Assembly: GCF_019794555.1 (NCBI RefSeq)
Contig: NZ_JAIMEP010000002.1
Location: 1 to 64,000 of the forward strand
DNA from: Streptococcus suis
GTDB lineage: Bacteria > Bacillota > Bacilli > Lactobacillales > Streptococcaceae
Length of the DNA stretch: 64,000 bases
Direction of reading: 5' to 3'
Below, in pieces: positions 1 to 8,515 of the stretch. The position numbers and the translations under genes are program-made. Each line of letters opens with the position of its first letter. Positions within the stretch are counted from its first letter, which is position 1. Below the pieces are notes generated by a model, which did not search any database, was not told the origin of the DNA, and saw only the letters and a list, made by a program, of their open reading frames with translations.

Positions 1-75
1 TACAATCATCAACGTTTTCAAGAGCGCAACAACGGCCTTGCCCCTCTTGAAATGAGGAACAAGGCCGTCGCCTAA
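1..75 (+). CDS. IS3-family transposase OrfB, C-terminal end (partial)
   Basis: Frame 1 is open from the window edge to TAA at 73-75 and encodes 24 residues (YNHQRFQERNNG...NKAVA). This is the characteristic C-terminal signature of IS3-family integrase-type OrfB proteins (YN..R.....L.P...R). The catalytic DDE core lies outside the window, so activity cannot be judged. A terminal-repeat-like sequence follows 15 bases after the stop, as expected at the right end of such an element. The GC-rich inverted repeat at 32-68 lies inside the coding sequence. The family call rests on recognition of a short stretch only. Confidence 0.8.
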   Translation, partial: YNHQRFQERNNGLAPLEMRNKAVA

Positions 76-115
76 TCTTTTATTATTTCATTGTCCACTT
101 GACAGGGAGCTGTTC
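1..115 (+). mobile_element. Right end of an IS3-family (IS150-group-like) insertion sequence
   Basis: The end of OrfB is followed at 91-115 by a sequence whose reverse strand begins TGAACAGCTCCC and ends AAGTGGACA. This matches the general form of IS150-group terminal repeats (TG.AC.G..CCC....AAGT.GGACA). I infer that the element ends at about base 115. The left end, the target duplication and the exact IS name are not visible. The element sits downstream of the 3' region of prfC, next to a hairpin array. Confidence 0.7.
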
Positions 116-173
116 AGTTTTTGCCATCATATATAACAAGCTAGTTTTATATAAACGCGAAAGTTCGAAATTA

Positions 174-522
174 GGTAAGCCGACTGCTGTCGGCTCTCAT
201 CTCCAGCCTTAGCCTCGCTTCTCTATATCTAGGATCGGGCTGAAACAATTCACTTAACAAGCCTTGCTTTTATATTTTTAAGCTCGGGTTAAAACAGTAA
301 CTCCCCTGACTGTTTTAATCCACCCGGACTTTATTCAATGGTAAACTGACTATCGCCAGTTCCCATCTCCCGATAGCAAACATCTCCCAGATGTTAGTAA
401 AAGGTAAGCTGATTACCATCAGCTCTCATCTCCCACTAGAAAAGGTCCACTGGACCTTAGCCATTGGTAAGCCGACTGCTGTCGGCTCTCATCTCCAGCT
501 ACCAACAGTCCCCCAGACTGTT
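174..522 (-). repeat. Tandem hairpin array (63-bp period) downstream of prfC
   Basis: This 450-base gene-free stretch (76-523) holds the IS end and this array. B-type hairpins lie at 470-487, 407-424, 344-361 and, isolated, 178-195. The first three are exactly 63 bp apart. Each is flanked by GGTA on one side and TCTCATCTCC (or TCCCATCTCC) on the other. Between them are A-type hairpins at 504-522, 442-458 and 379-395 whose 7-bp arms have unrelated sequences but all pair. A longer hairpin (AAAACAGT/ACTGTTTT) lies at 293-317. In the B hairpin at 344-361 the one non-Watson-Crick pair is G.U only in minus-strand RNA, so the fold probably forms in the prfC transcript. It could be a BOX-like streptococcal repeat family. 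Confidence 0.8.
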
Positions 523-523
523 G

Positions 524-2068
524 CTACATCTTCTCTTCCAACTCCACATCCGGATACTTGTCCGCAAACCAGCGGAGGGCGAAGTCGTTTTCAAAGAGGA
601 AGACTGGTTGGTCAAAGCGGTCTTTGGCTAGGATGTTGCGACTTGATGACATGCGTTCATCCAGGTCTTCTGGCTTGATCCAACGGACAGTCTTTTTGCC
701 CATTGGGGTCATAACTACCTCAGCATTGTACTCACCTTCCATGCGGTGTTTGAAAACTTCAAACTGGAGCTGACCTACGGCCCCCAGCATATACTCGCCA
801 GTCTGGTAGTTTTTGTAGAGCTGGATAGCTCCTTCTTGCACCAGTTGCTCGATTCCCTTGTGGAAAGATTTTTGTTTCATGACATTTTTAGCAGACACTT
901 TCATGAAAATTTCCGGGGTGAAGGTTGGTAGCGATTCGAATTCAAACTTGTTCTTGCCTACGGTCAAGGTATCGCCTACCTGATAGGTTCCGGTATCGTA
1001 AACCCCGATAATGTCCCCCGCTACTGCATTTTCCACATTCTCACGGGACTCGGCCATGAACTGGGTCACGTTGGACAACTTGGCCCCCTTGCCTGTACGA
1101 GGCAGGTTAACCGCCATGCCGCGTTCAAATTCGCCTGAAACCACACGGACAAAGGCGATACGGTCGCGGTGACGAGGGTCCATGTTTGCTTGGATTTTGA
1201 AAACAAAGCCTGAAAAGTCTTTGTTGAGCGGATCAATGACATCACCAGTTGTCGTTTTGTGTCCATGTGGCTCTGGAGCAAACTCCAAGAAGGTATCCAA
1301 GAAGGTCTGAACACCAAAGTTTGTCAAGGCTGAGCCGAAGAAAACAGGTGTCAAATCGCCGTCCAAAATCGCCTGTTCTGAAAATTCATTCCCAGCTTCC
1401 GCCAAAAGTTCAATATCATCTAGAACTTGTGCATAAAAGGGGTTAGAACCAAAGAGCTTGTCACCCTCGTCCAAGCTTGCAAAACGCTCATCACCTCGAT
1501 AGAGTTCTAAGCGTTTGTTATGGAGGTCATAGAGACCCTCGAAAGATTTCCCCATACCGATAGGCCAGTTCATCGGGTAGCTAGCGATGCCCAAGACTTC
1601 TTCCAACTCCTGTAACAAATCAAGCGGCTCACGGCCATCGCGGTCCAACTTGTTGATGAAGGTAAAGACTGGAATGTTGCGGTGTTTCACAACCTCAAAA
1701 AGCTTTTTGGTCTGGGCCTCGATACCCTTGGCAGAGTCCACCACCATGACAGCCGCATCCACCGCCATCAAGGTCCGATAGGTATCCTCAGAGAAGTCCT
1801 CGTGTCCTGGCGTATCTAGGATATTAACCCGCTTGCCTGCATAGTCAAACTGCATGACAGATGAGGTAACAGAGATACCACGTTGCTTCTCAATATCCAT
1901 CCAGTCCGACTTGGCAAAGTTACCAGTCTTTTTCCCCTTGACCGTCCCAGCCTCACGAATCTCGCCCCCAAAATAGAGCAACTGCTCTGTAATCGTAGTC
2001 TTACCCGCGTCCGGGTGAGAGATGATCGCAAAAGTGCGACGTTTCTTGATTTCTTCTTGTAGTGACAT
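524..2068 (-). CDS. prfC: Peptide chain release factor 3 (RF3)
   Basis: RF3 is a translational GTPase that recycles RF1/RF2 from the ribosome after termination. The 514-residue product has the family length. It shows the P-loop SHPDAGKTT near residues 17-25, the switch II motif [13 protein letters not shown] near 85, and the NKLDRD specificity motif near 140, followed by EF-G-like domains. The start ATG at 2068 gives a standard RF3 N-terminus ([20 protein letters not shown]). The stop is followed within 2 bases by the first hairpin of the array at 174-522, which may act as its 3' UTR or terminator. Identification is secure. Confidence 0.97.
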   Translation of the reverse strand: MSLQEEIKKRRTFAIISHPDAGKTTITEQLLYFGGEIREAGTVKGKKTGNFAKSDWMDIEKQRGISVTSSVMQFDYAGKRVNILDTPGHEDFSEDTYRTLMAVDAAVMVVDSAKGIEAQTKKLFEVVKHRNIPVFTFINKLDRDGREPLDLLQELEEVLGIASYPMNWPIGMGKSFEGLYDLHNKRLELYRGDERFASLDEGDKLFGSNPFYAQVLDDIELLAEAGNEFSEQAILDGDLTPVFFGSALTNFGVQTFLDTFLEFAPEPHGHKTTTGDVIDPLNKDFSGFVFKIQANMDPRHRDRIAFVRVVSGEFERGMAVNLPRTGKGAKLSNVTQFMAESRENVENAVAGDIIGVYDTGTYQVGDTLTVGKNKFEFESLPTFTPEIFMKVSAKNVMKQKSFHKGIEQLVQEGAIQLYKNYQTGEYMLGAVGQLQFEVFKHRMEGEYNAEVVMTPMGKKTVRWIKPEDLDERMSSSRNILAKDRFDQPVFLFENDFALRWFADKYPDVELEEKM

Positions 2069-2140
2069 GATATTGATTCCTTTTTCTTTGGTCCATAGCA
2101 GAGCTGACTTCTTCTTTTGCCTACCAAATCAAAAGAGTAC

Positions 2141-2171
2141 AAAAAAAGAGAGCAACTACTGCAACTCTCTT
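2141..2171 (-). terminator. Intrinsic terminator after the YwaF-like gene
   Basis: On the minus strand, AAGAGAG (2165-2171) and CTCTCTT (2146-2152) form a 7-bp stem followed by a run of seven T. It lies just downstream of the stop codon at 2213. Confidence 0.7.
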
Positions 2172-2212
2172 ATTATATCGGAAATAATGGAATTTTTCAA
2201 ACACTTGGAAAA

Positions 2213-2899
2213 TCATTCTTGTAAGATAAAAACTTCATGTTTCTTCCAATAAGACAGAAAAGCCACTTGGGTCATTTCAATAGCTAGCACCAAACCCAAG
2301 TTTACAACAAAAAAGTTCAGACTAGCTTTCTGGCTATTAACTAGGGGCAAGTGACTTAGAAAACCATAGTTTCCTCCTGTGAATATATTGACCATAAAAA
2401 TCACACTATTCATCAGCAATGTCCAAGAAAGGATCTGTTTCAGAGAAAGTTTTTCAAAGGACTGCTCACCCAGCAAATATACCAAGGCATTGACAGCCAA
2501 AGCATAATGTCCAACCACATAGGTGAAAAAAGTAAGATGAGGAAAAGGGTATGGGTCAAATACTGGATGTAAAAATGCTAGTACTGAGCCAAACAGCCCT
2601 AAATAAGCAAAATAACGCTTGATTGATCCCGGTTTTCCAAACAAAAGAACCAAAATAGCCAGACGACAATGATAAAAGGGAAGACTTTCAAATAAGGGAA
2701 TAGACTGCACGATATGCCAGGTATATAGACTAACAACTTGAATGGCTAGAAGAATGTAAAACAAGCCTCTAAACCATCTTTTCTGATAGAATTTCAAACT
2801 TAAAAATAGAAAACATAGTAAAAGTAGAATGAGGCCCATTTGCTCAAAACTCGATAAATCAGGGCCTTGTGAAATATGATTGGTAAAGAATTCTGTCAT
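2213..2899 (-). CDS. YwaF/TIGR02206-type integral membrane protein
   Basis: This 228-residue protein is strongly hydrophobic, with about six to seven predicted membrane segments. It contains the histidine-bearing segment LYTWHIVQSIPLFESLPFYHC and a second one (HLTFFTYVVGHYAL), typical of the YwaF family of membrane proteins of unknown function. The ATG at 2899 follows a GGAGGG Shine-Dalgarno. A promoter TTGTCA-N17-TATACT lies upstream (2934-2962), and between it and the SD is a 7-bp tandem repeat at 2911-2930. It is flanked by terminators on both sides and is therefore probably monocistronic. Function unknown. Confidence 0.75.
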   Translation of the reverse strand: MTEFFTNHISQGPDLSSFEQMGLILLLLCFLFLSLKFYQKRWFRGLFYILLAIQVVSLYTWHIVQSIPLFESLPFYHCRLAILVLLFGKPGSIKRYFAYLGLFGSVLAFLHPVFDPYPFPHLTFFTYVVGHYALAVNALVYLLGEQSFEKLSLKQILSWTLLMNSVIFMVNIFTGGNYGFLSHLPLVNSQKASLNFFVVNLGLVLAIEMTQVAFLSYWKKHEVFILQE

Positions 2900-2910
2900 A
2901 TTGTCCCTCC

Positions 2911-2930
2911 TATCTACTATCTACTATCTA
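2911..2930. repeat. 7-bp tandem repeat in the 5' leader of the YwaF-like gene
   Basis: About 2.9 copies of TATCTAC lie between the -10 box and the Shine-Dalgarno of the gene starting at 2899. Gain or loss of a unit would change the leader length by 7 nt. Confidence 0.8.
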
Positions 2931-2933
2931 ATC

Positions 2934-2962
2934 AGTATATCAAATTTGTCAAGAATTGACAA
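2934..2962 (-). promoter_or_regulatory. Sigma-A promoter of the YwaF-like gene
   Basis: On the minus strand, TTGTCA (2957-2962), a 17-nt spacer and TATACT (2934-2939). It lies directly upstream of the tandem repeat and the start at 2899. Confidence 0.7.
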
Positions 2963-2973
2963 GGATAACTAAA

Positions 2974-2996
2974 AATGAGAGGTATCAACTCTCATT
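2974..2996 (-). terminator. Terminator overlapping the murF stop
   Basis: AATGAGAG/CTCTCATT is an 8-bp perfect stem (2974-2981 with 2989-2996), followed on the minus strand by TTTTTAG. It overlaps the last codons of murF. Confidence 0.65.
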
Positions 2997-4359
2997 TCTC
3001 ATGTTCTAAAACATCAAGGACTTTAGCTAGCTGCATTGAGTTAGAACCCTTGAGCAATATTTGATCATTGGCCCCTAAAACTAACTGAACCTGTTTGACC
3101 AGGTCTTCAAATTGGTCTTCTTCCGCATTTTTCTTAAAGAAATAGACTTTTCCAATTGGGAACATCTGACTAGCCAACTGAGCCAGGCCTTCAATATCCT
3201 GACCGTAGAAAATGACGGTATCTAGCACATCAGGCGACAGGCTCAGAATCATCTGATTGTGGAGGTCAACCGACTGGCTACCCAGTTCTTTCATGTCTGC
3301 TAAAACCGCGATTTTCTTGCCGCCTTCATTGGCTGGAATGCTAGAGAAAGTTTCCAAAATCAATCGCATGGCCGTTGGGTTGGCGTTGTAGACATCGCTG
3401 AGAATGTCTGCTCCGTTGGCTGCCTTCTTCCACTCGGTGCGGTTGCGGGTCAAGTTAAGACTGGCTAGGGCTGACTTGATTGCCTCATCAGGCACACCCA
3501 AGGTCTTGCCCACGTAACTTGCTACCATGGCATTGGTGGCATTGTACTTGCCTGTTACTGGGAGGAAAATGTCGCCGTCCATAAAGTTGACGGTGAAGGT
3601 CAGGCTATCTTTTGACTCGACCAGACTGGTCACCTGCAAATCTCCCTGTTCACCAAAACGAACGAGATCCACTTGGCTCGGCAAGAGCTTATCCGCAATC
3701 GGATCTGCTGGGATCAAGAGTTTACTACCTGGCTCCATTCCATCTGCAATCTGTAATTTTCCTTTGGCAATTTCTTCTCGTGAACCGAAAAATTCCAGAT
3801 GGGCTTCTCCAAAAAGGGTAATCACTGATAGGCTTGGTTTGGCAATTTCAGAAAGCAAGTGAATATCGCCCAAGTGGTCTTGACCCATTTCCAAGACCAG
3901 TTTTTCTGTATCGTCAGGCATATGAAGTACTGTGTAAGGCAGACCGATTTCGTTGTTATAGTTGCCCTGTGTCTTGTAAGTCTTGTAAGTCGTCGCTAGA
4001 ACATCGTGAATCATGTCCTTGGTGGTCGTTTTACCGTTTGATCCTGTCACGGCAATGACTTCTACCTCTGTCTTCTCCAGGTAGTAGGCCGCTAATTGTT
4101 GAAGCGCAGCCAAGCAGTCATCTACTAGGATGTGGGGAACATCAAGGCTGACTTCAGACAGGGTTACTGCGCAGCCATTTTCAAAAGCCACAGGAATAAA
4201 GTCATGACCGTCACGCGCTCCCTTGAGGGGAACAAAAAGATCCCCTTCTGTAATCAGGCGACTGTCGAACTCCACCTTGTTAAGGGTTCTATCGGGATAA
4301 AGACTAATATTATTTTTTGCGCCCAAGACCTGAGCGACTTCGTGTAGGGTTAATTTCAT
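2992..4359 (-). CDS. murF: UDP-N-acetylmuramoyl-tripeptide--D-alanyl-D-alanine ligase
   Basis: MurF adds D-Ala-D-Ala to the UDP-MurNAc-tripeptide, the last cytoplasmic step of peptidoglycan precursor synthesis. The 455-residue product has the ATP-binding GSNGKTTTKD motif near residue 106, an N-terminal substrate-binding region (KVEFDSRLITEGDLFVPL), and the central and C-terminal Mur ligase domains. I chose the ATG at 4359, behind GGAGAAAACA. The frame is open upstream, but those 38 codons fall in a repeat element and do not look like MurF. Ddl, which makes its substrate, is encoded upstream at 6782-7828, separated by an osmC/ABC module. Confidence 0.95.
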   Translation of the reverse strand: MKLTLHEVAQVLGAKNNISLYPDRTLNKVEFDSRLITEGDLFVPLKGARDGHDFIPVAFENGCAVTLSEVSLDVPHILVDDCLAALQQLAAYYLEKTEVEVIAVTGSNGKTTTKDMIHDVLATTYKTYKTQGNYNNEIGLPYTVLHMPDDTEKLVLEMGQDHLGDIHLLSEIAKPSLSVITLFGEAHLEFFGSREEIAKGKLQIADGMEPGSKLLIPADPIADKLLPSQVDLVRFGEQGDLQVTSLVESKDSLTFTVNFMDGDIFLPVTGKYNATNAMVASYVGKTLGVPDEAIKSALASLNLTRNRTEWKKAANGADILSDVYNANPTAMRLILETFSSIPANEGGKKIAVLADMKELGSQSVDLHNQMILSLSPDVLDTVIFYGQDIEGLAQLASQMFPIGKVYFFKKNAEEDQFEDLVKQVQLVLGANDQILLKGSNSMQLAKVLDVLEHEK

Positions 4360-4417
4360 TGTTTTCTCCAGTAAACTAAAGGCTAGGTTCACCCCCACAC
4401 CGCTTCTCAAAATTTGC

Positions 4418-4545
4418 GTCAACATCTCAGCGCAGTGGTTGATTGGTAGATTTGTTCGTGTTTTACACTCCAAATCTACCTAATCAACTGTGCGGGGGCG
4501 GGAAGACGAACTCTTTTTTGACAAGTCGAGTTCTTTCCCGCTCCC
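4418..4545. repeat. Structured intergenic repeat, copy 1
   Basis: About 128 bp shared with 57322-57450 at very high identity. It folds into two parts. The first is a long stem (4430-4454 with 4471-4493, including the 10-bp pair GGTAGATTTG/CAAATCTACC). The second is a hairpin (4494-4513 with 4528-4545). Both copies lie between two minus-strand genes, within about 30 bases after the stop of the upstream gene. Two stem positions differ between copies in a compensatory way. This is probably a dispersed streptococcal small repeat. It accounts for the false N-terminal extension of the murF frame. Confidence 0.85.
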
Positions 4546-4558
4546 ATTATACCATTTT

Positions 4559-5227
4559 TTATCGAACTTGAGTGAGGACACCATCTTTCATCTCATAAAC
4601 CTTGTCGCATTTTTCAATCATGCGCTGGTCATGCGTTACCATGATAATGGATTTATTCCGTTCTTTGGCTTCCTTAGCTAATAACTCAACCACTTCAAAA
4701 GCGCGATTACTATCTAGACTGGCTGTTGGTTCATCAGCTAGAATCAAAGCTGGATCGTTATAAAGTGCACGGGCAATTGCTACCCTCTGACGTTCTCCAC
4801 CTGACAAATCCTTAGGGAACTTGTTTTTGAGATGGGCCACTCCCAATTCAGATAGGAGTTCGTTTCGCTTGCTCGGTTCAGCTTTCTTATTTACCTTATC
4901 AACCAAGGTTAATTGTTTTTCGACAGTTAAAAATGGAATCAAATTAGAAGCCTGCAAGACAAAACCAATATCCTTATAGCGTAGTTGAGCACGTTTCTTT
5001 TCTGGTAGATCAGAGTAGTCTGATTGATTGATTAACACACGACCAGTTGTTGGTGTTTGTAGACCTCCTGCCAAGGTCAAAAATGTTGATTTACCAGACC
5101 CGGACGGTCCGATGATTGCGACAAACTCGCCTTCTTCAATACTAAAATTAGTCGGTTTAAGAGCTGTAATAGTTTGACTACCGTCTTGGAAGGTTTTACT
5201 AATATTTTCAAAAATAAGTGTTTTCAT
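4559..5227 (-). CDS. ABC exporter ATP-binding protein (MacB/HrtA-like)
   Basis: This 222-residue nucleotide-binding subunit has Walker A GPSGSGKS at residues 40-47, the signature LSGGERQ at 141-147, Walker B LILADEP at 161-167 and the switch histidine MVTHDQ. The family (LolD/MacB/HrtA) pairs with FtsX-type permeases in mechanotransmission or efflux complexes. Its partner ends 9 bases upstream (5237-6313). Sizes of the pair (222 and 358 residues) resemble HrtA/HrtB haem exporters, but the substrate cannot be read from sequence. It is the last gene of an osmC-permease-ATPase operon. Confidence 0.88.
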   Translation of the reverse strand: MKTLIFENISKTFQDGSQTITALKPTNFSIEEGEFVAIIGPSGSGKSTFLTLAGGLQTPTTGRVLINQSDYSDLPEKKRAQLRYKDIGFVLQASNLIPFLTVEKQLTLVDKVNKKAEPSKRNELLSELGVAHLKNKFPKDLSGGERQRVAIARALYNDPALILADEPTASLDSNRAFEVVELLAKEAKERNKSIIMVTHDQRMIEKCDKVYEMKDGVLTQVR

Positions 5228-5236
5228 AACAACCTC

Positions 5237-6313
5237 CTAAGATAAATTTTGTAATGGATCTACCTTAAAGATAGAACGTACAGAGAAACTAGCACCTAAT
5301 AGGGCAAATACAACAAGAGCTAGACCGATTGCGATATAGAAGGTCCAGTTATTTTCAAATGGCACAGCGCTTGGCAAGACAAGGGATGACAAATACGTTC
5401 CAGCCAATCCAAAAACAGTTCCCACACCAGCCAGAAGGAAGGTTTGAGCCAGTACAGAACCTGAGATATAGCCATTTGAAAGACCTTGAATTTTCATCAA
5501 ACCAAAAATCGGAGATTTCTGTGTTGTCAAAACAAAGATAAAAATACCAATAACAATGGCTGAGATGACAATCAGGAATCCTATCATAAAGCCAAAGGTC
5601 ATATTTTGTGCCTTATATCCTGGCAGATTTTCTATGAAATCTGCAATGGCAACTTTTTCCAACTCATCCGGTACTGAGGAGGCATCTCCACGAATGACAA
5701 TGGCACTGGCCAGACTACTAGTAGCTGCCTGTTGCTTATCTGCTTGCATTAATTCTGAAAATGCATCAAAATCCATATAAACGACAGGTGCCACGCCAAA
5801 ATAAGCATTATCTGTATACCCAACAATAGTCACTTTTTCATCAGAACCTGACAGATAGATTTGATCTCCAATTCCAAAACCTTCTACCTTTGACAGGGAT
5901 TTGTCTACAACGACTTCTCCAACTTTTTCATACAAACGACCTTCTACAATATTCGGTACGATAAAACTATCTGATTCAACCGCAAAGATATTGACTTTCT
6001 CTTTTTCATCAGTTGCAGCATCTTTATCCACATATGCAACTCCTGCCTGTTGGCGAATCAAGGCCTTGTCACCAGCATCTACTTGGTCAATCAAGTCTGT
6101 ATCAATTTTGGATGCTGTAATCAGGTGATTGCTTTCTGAATTAAGCAGGACATAGTCTGCCTGCCATTTATCAACTGCTGTTCTATTTTCCTGCATGAGT
6201 CCGTAAGCCAAACCAGTCAGGAAAAAGACCAGATAGGAAATCAGGACCAGTAGTCCTAATATTAAACCATAACGCAGCTTATTCTGCCGCATTTCTTCAA
6301 TTGCTAAAAACAT
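5237..6313 (-). CDS. FtsX-like ABC transporter permease (HrtB/MacB type)
   Basis: The 358-residue protein has one N-terminal membrane segment (residues ~15-38), a large extracytoplasmic domain of about 190 residues, and three C-terminal membrane segments. That is the four-helix topology of FtsX/MacB/HrtB permeases. It begins immediately after the osmC-like stop (6314) and precedes the ATPase gene, so the three are co-transcribed. The likely role is efflux or membrane-stress handling. The haem-exporter idea is an inference from size and partner only. Confidence 0.82.
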   Translation of the reverse strand: MFLAIEEMRQNKLRYGLILGLLVLISYLVFFLTGLAYGLMQENRTAVDKWQADYVLLNSESNHLITASKIDTDLIDQVDAGDKALIRQQAGVAYVDKDAATDEKEKVNIFAVESDSFIVPNIVEGRLYEKVGEVVVDKSLSKVEGFGIGDQIYLSGSDEKVTIVGYTDNAYFGVAPVVYMDFDAFSELMQADKQQAATSSLASAIVIRGDASSVPDELEKVAIADFIENLPGYKAQNMTFGFMIGFLIVISAIVIGIFIFVLTTQKSPIFGLMKIQGLSNGYISGSVLAQTFLLAGVGTVFGLAGTYLSSLVLPSAVPFENNWTFYIAIGLALVVFALLGASFSVRSIFKVDPLQNLS

Positions 6314-6694
6314 CTACTCCACACTTTCTAAGACAAAAAAACTTGTCTCAAACTGCAAGTCTTCCCTCAAAAGAGCTTTGACTTTACATTTCTTTTCAAC
6401 ATAGGCAAGAATCTCTTTCTGCTTTTGCGCCGAAACCGACTCACCAATTCCAATCAACACCTCAAAACGCTGATTGTCCAAACGGCTCTCCACCTGAACA
6501 GGCATGGTTTTATTGCCTTCTTGGCTGGCATAGTAGCCCTGCACACACATGGTGATACAGGCAGCTAAGCCAATATTAACTAGACTAACCGGAGTCTCAC
6601 CCTTCTCCGTTACCCCAAAGGTACGAACCGGTTCGCCATAACCTTGAGAAAGAGCCTGAAACAGACCTTCCCCTTTTACTGTCGTTTGATACAT
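6314..6694 (-). CDS. OsmC/Ohr-family protein
   Basis: The 126-residue product has the OsmC fold signature with both family cysteines: one in the helix NIGLAACITMC and one in VEKKCKVKALL. OsmC/Ohr proteins reduce organic hydroperoxides through such a cysteine pair. The frame is open further upstream, but the ATG at 6694 is preceded by GGAGGTGTTT, an ideal ribosome binding site, and the upstream codons overlap a promoter. It is the first gene of the operon with the FtsX-like permease and ATPase, suggesting a shared stress-response task. The peroxidase assignment is by family only. Confidence 0.8.
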   Translation of the reverse strand: MYQTTVKGEGLFQALSQGYGEPVRTFGVTEKGETPVSLVNIGLAACITMCVQGYYASQEGNKTMPVQVESRLDNQRFEVLIGIGESVSAQKQKEILAYVEKKCKVKALLREDLQFETSFFVLESVE

Positions 6695-6716
6695 AAACAC
6701 CTCCAGAACTTGTTCC

Positions 6717-6745
6717 ATTTTATTCCTTTTTGCAAACCTTTGCAA
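6717..6745 (-). promoter_or_regulatory. Promoter of the osmC-ABC exporter operon
   Basis: TTGCAA (6740-6745), a 17-nt spacer and TAAAAT (6717-6722) on the minus strand, giving a leader of about 20 nt before the SD. It lies just downstream of the ddl terminator, so this module has its own transcription start. Confidence 0.65.
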
Positions 6746-6750
6746 GAAAA

Positions 6751-6773
6751 AAGATTGGAATGATTCCAATCTT
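6751..6773 (-). terminator. Terminator of ddl
   Basis: AAGATTGGAAT/ATTCCAATCTT forms an 11-bp perfect stem with a 1-nt centre in the sequence, followed by TTTTTTC on the minus strand, 9 bases after the ddl stop. Confidence 0.85.
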
Positions 6774-6781
6774 GATAATAA

Positions 6782-7828
6782 TTAAATGAGGTGACTTTCG
6801 CGTTTTTCAAACATTTCCTTAGCCAAACGAACAAGCTCTTCAATCAAGTCTGGGTAAGCTAGGCCCATATTATCCCAAAGGAGTGGATACATAGACCACT
6901 GGGTAAATCCTGGCATGGTATTGAGCTCATTCAGGAAGATGTCGCCGTCTTCTGTCAGGAAGAAATCACAGCGAGAAAGTCCACAGCCACCGATAGCACG
7001 GAAGGCCTTGGCAGCATTATCACGCATGGTATCCATGATAGACTCATCAATCTTAGCTGGGATTTCCATGGTGATTTTGTTGTCGATGTATTTGGCATCG
7101 TAGTCATAAAAAGCAACGTCTTTGACTACTTCGCCAGGAAGGGTGGTTTTCACGTCAGCATTTCCCAAAAGACCAACCTCAATCTCACGCGCATTAACAC
7201 CCTGCTCAACGAGGACACGGCTGTCATACTTGAAGGCCAGCTCAAGTGCCTTACGCAAGCCAGCTAAATCCTCAGCTTTTGAGATACCGACACTTGACCC
7301 CATATTAGCTGGTTTTACAAAGACCGGATAAGTCAATTTTCCTTCAATCTCTGCAATCTTATCATCGATATTTTCACCCTCGATAACTGCCACATAAGGT
7401 ACTTGGGAGATTCCTGCTGATTCAAGAACGCGCTTGGTAGTGATTTTGTCCATAGCAACGCTGGAAGACAAGATATTGGTGCCAACATACGGCATACGAA
7501 GAACTTCCAAGAAGCCTTGAATCGAGCCATCTTCCCCCATCGGTCCATGAAGGACAGGGAAAACAACTGCATTTTCTTCATAAATATCGCTCGGACGGAT
7601 TTTTTGCTCTTCAATAATCGTCGCATTGGTCATCAATTTTTCATCAGCAGCTGGTGTTTGAGAAAATTCTTGGGTCTTCACAAAGTCACCAGCTTGCGTG
7701 ATGAAATAGGTTTTTACAAAGAATTTATCATAATTGATGGCACGCATGACGCTCTCAGCTGATAAAACGGATACTTCGCGTTCTGCTGAACGACCACCAT
7801 ATAGTAAAATTAAAGTTTCTTTTGTCAT
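6782..7828 (-). CDS. ddl: D-alanine--D-alanine ligase
   Basis: Ddl joins two D-alanines for MurF and is the target of D-cycloserine. The 348-residue protein has the ATP-grasp fold with the N-terminal [10 protein letters not shown] motif, the [17 protein letters not shown] substrate loop, the [17 protein letters not shown]-binding strand, and the C-terminal metal-binding [12 protein letters not shown]. The start ATG at 7828 follows AAAGGAAAG. It lies downstream of recR and upstream of a strong terminator. Identification is secure. Confidence 0.97.
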   Translation of the reverse strand: MTKETLILLYGGRSAEREVSVLSAESVMRAINYDKFFVKTYFITQAGDFVKTQEFSQTPAADEKLMTNATIIEEQKIRPSDIYEENAVVFPVLHGPMGEDGSIQGFLEVLRMPYVGTNILSSSVAMDKITTKRVLESAGISQVPYVAVIEGENIDDKIAEIEGKLTYPVFVKPANMGSSVGISKAEDLAGLRKALELAFKYDSRVLVEQGVNAREIEVGLLGNADVKTTLPGEVVKDVAFYDYDAKYIDNKITMEIPAKIDESIMDTMRDNAAKAFRAIGGCGLSRCDFFLTEDGDIFLNELNTMPGFTQWSMYPLLWDNMGLAYPDLIEELVRLAKEMFEKRESHLI

Positions 7829-7909
7829 ATACTTTCCTTTTCTAATTCAAAACAACTATAGTTAGTATAGCATATTTTTTATCTGATGGGCGGACCAAGG
7901 TCTCCTAAA

Positions 7910-8506
7910 CTATAATTCTGTCCTATTCTCAATGGCACGAAGGAGGGTGACTTCATCTGCGTATTCAATGTCACTTCCGACTGCCAATCCTCTTGCCAGG
8001 CGAGTAACCTTGATACCTGCTGGCTTTAGGACACGTGAGATGTACATGGATGTCGCTTCACCATCTGCTGTTGCATTTGTCGCTACAATGACTTCTGTCA
8101 CTTCATTTTCCATCAAACGAGTTAGCAAGGTCTTTAAGTTAATATCGTCTGGTCCAATGCCATTCATCGGGGAAATCAAGCCATGCAAGACATGGTAAAG
8201 ACCGTGGTATTCTTGGATATTTTCCAAGGCTGTCACATCTCGACTGTCTTCTACAATTAAAATGGTCGACTGATCACGACTGCTATCTTGACAAATACCG
8301 CAAGGATCTTGGTCGGTCAAATTTCCACAAATCGAACAATAGGTCAAATCCCGCTTGGCAGCCAAGAGATTTTTTGCAAATTCATTGACCACATCGTCCT
8401 CCATACCAATCGTATAAAAAGCCAAACGAGTTGCGGTTTTGATACCAATTCCCGGTAACTTTGAATAGCTATCAATCAACCGAGCAATCGGGGTTGGGTA
8501 CAGCAT
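7910..8506 (-). CDS. recR: Recombination protein RecR
   Basis: RecR works with RecO and RecF to load RecA at gapped DNA. The 198-residue product has the helix-hairpin-helix region ([17 protein letters not shown]), the four-cysteine zinc finger ([16 protein letters not shown]) at about residues 57-72, and a Toprim domain ([10 protein letters not shown]). The ATG at 8506 follows AAAGGAGAATT. It is 9 bases downstream of pbp2B and is presumably co-transcribed with it. Confidence 0.97.
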   Translation of the reverse strand: MLYPTPIARLIDSYSKLPGIGIKTATRLAFYTIGMEDDVVNEFAKNLLAAKRDLTYCSICGNLTDQDPCGICQDSSRDQSTILIVEDSRDVTALENIQEYHGLYHVLHGLISPMNGIGPDDINLKTLLTRLMENEVTEVIVATNATADGEATSMYISRVLKPAGIKVTRLARGLAVGSDIEYADEVTLLRAIENRTEL

Positions 8507-8515
8507 AATTCTCCT

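Noticed and set aside
32..68. GC-rich hairpin that looks like a terminator
   Set aside because: It lies inside the transposase C-terminal coding sequence and has no T run.
83..130. Short minus-strand ORF (15 codons, MMAKTEQLPVKWTMK)
   Set aside because: It lies in the terminal repeat and 3' non-coding part of the IS element and has no Shine-Dalgarno.
174..522. CRISPR-like repeat array
   Set aside because: Units are hairpin pairs with 63-bp period and no uniform repeat/spacer pattern; no cas genes nearby.
4360..4473. Longer murF N-terminus
   Set aside because: The extra codons come from the intergenic repeat; a good SD and family N-terminus start at 4359.
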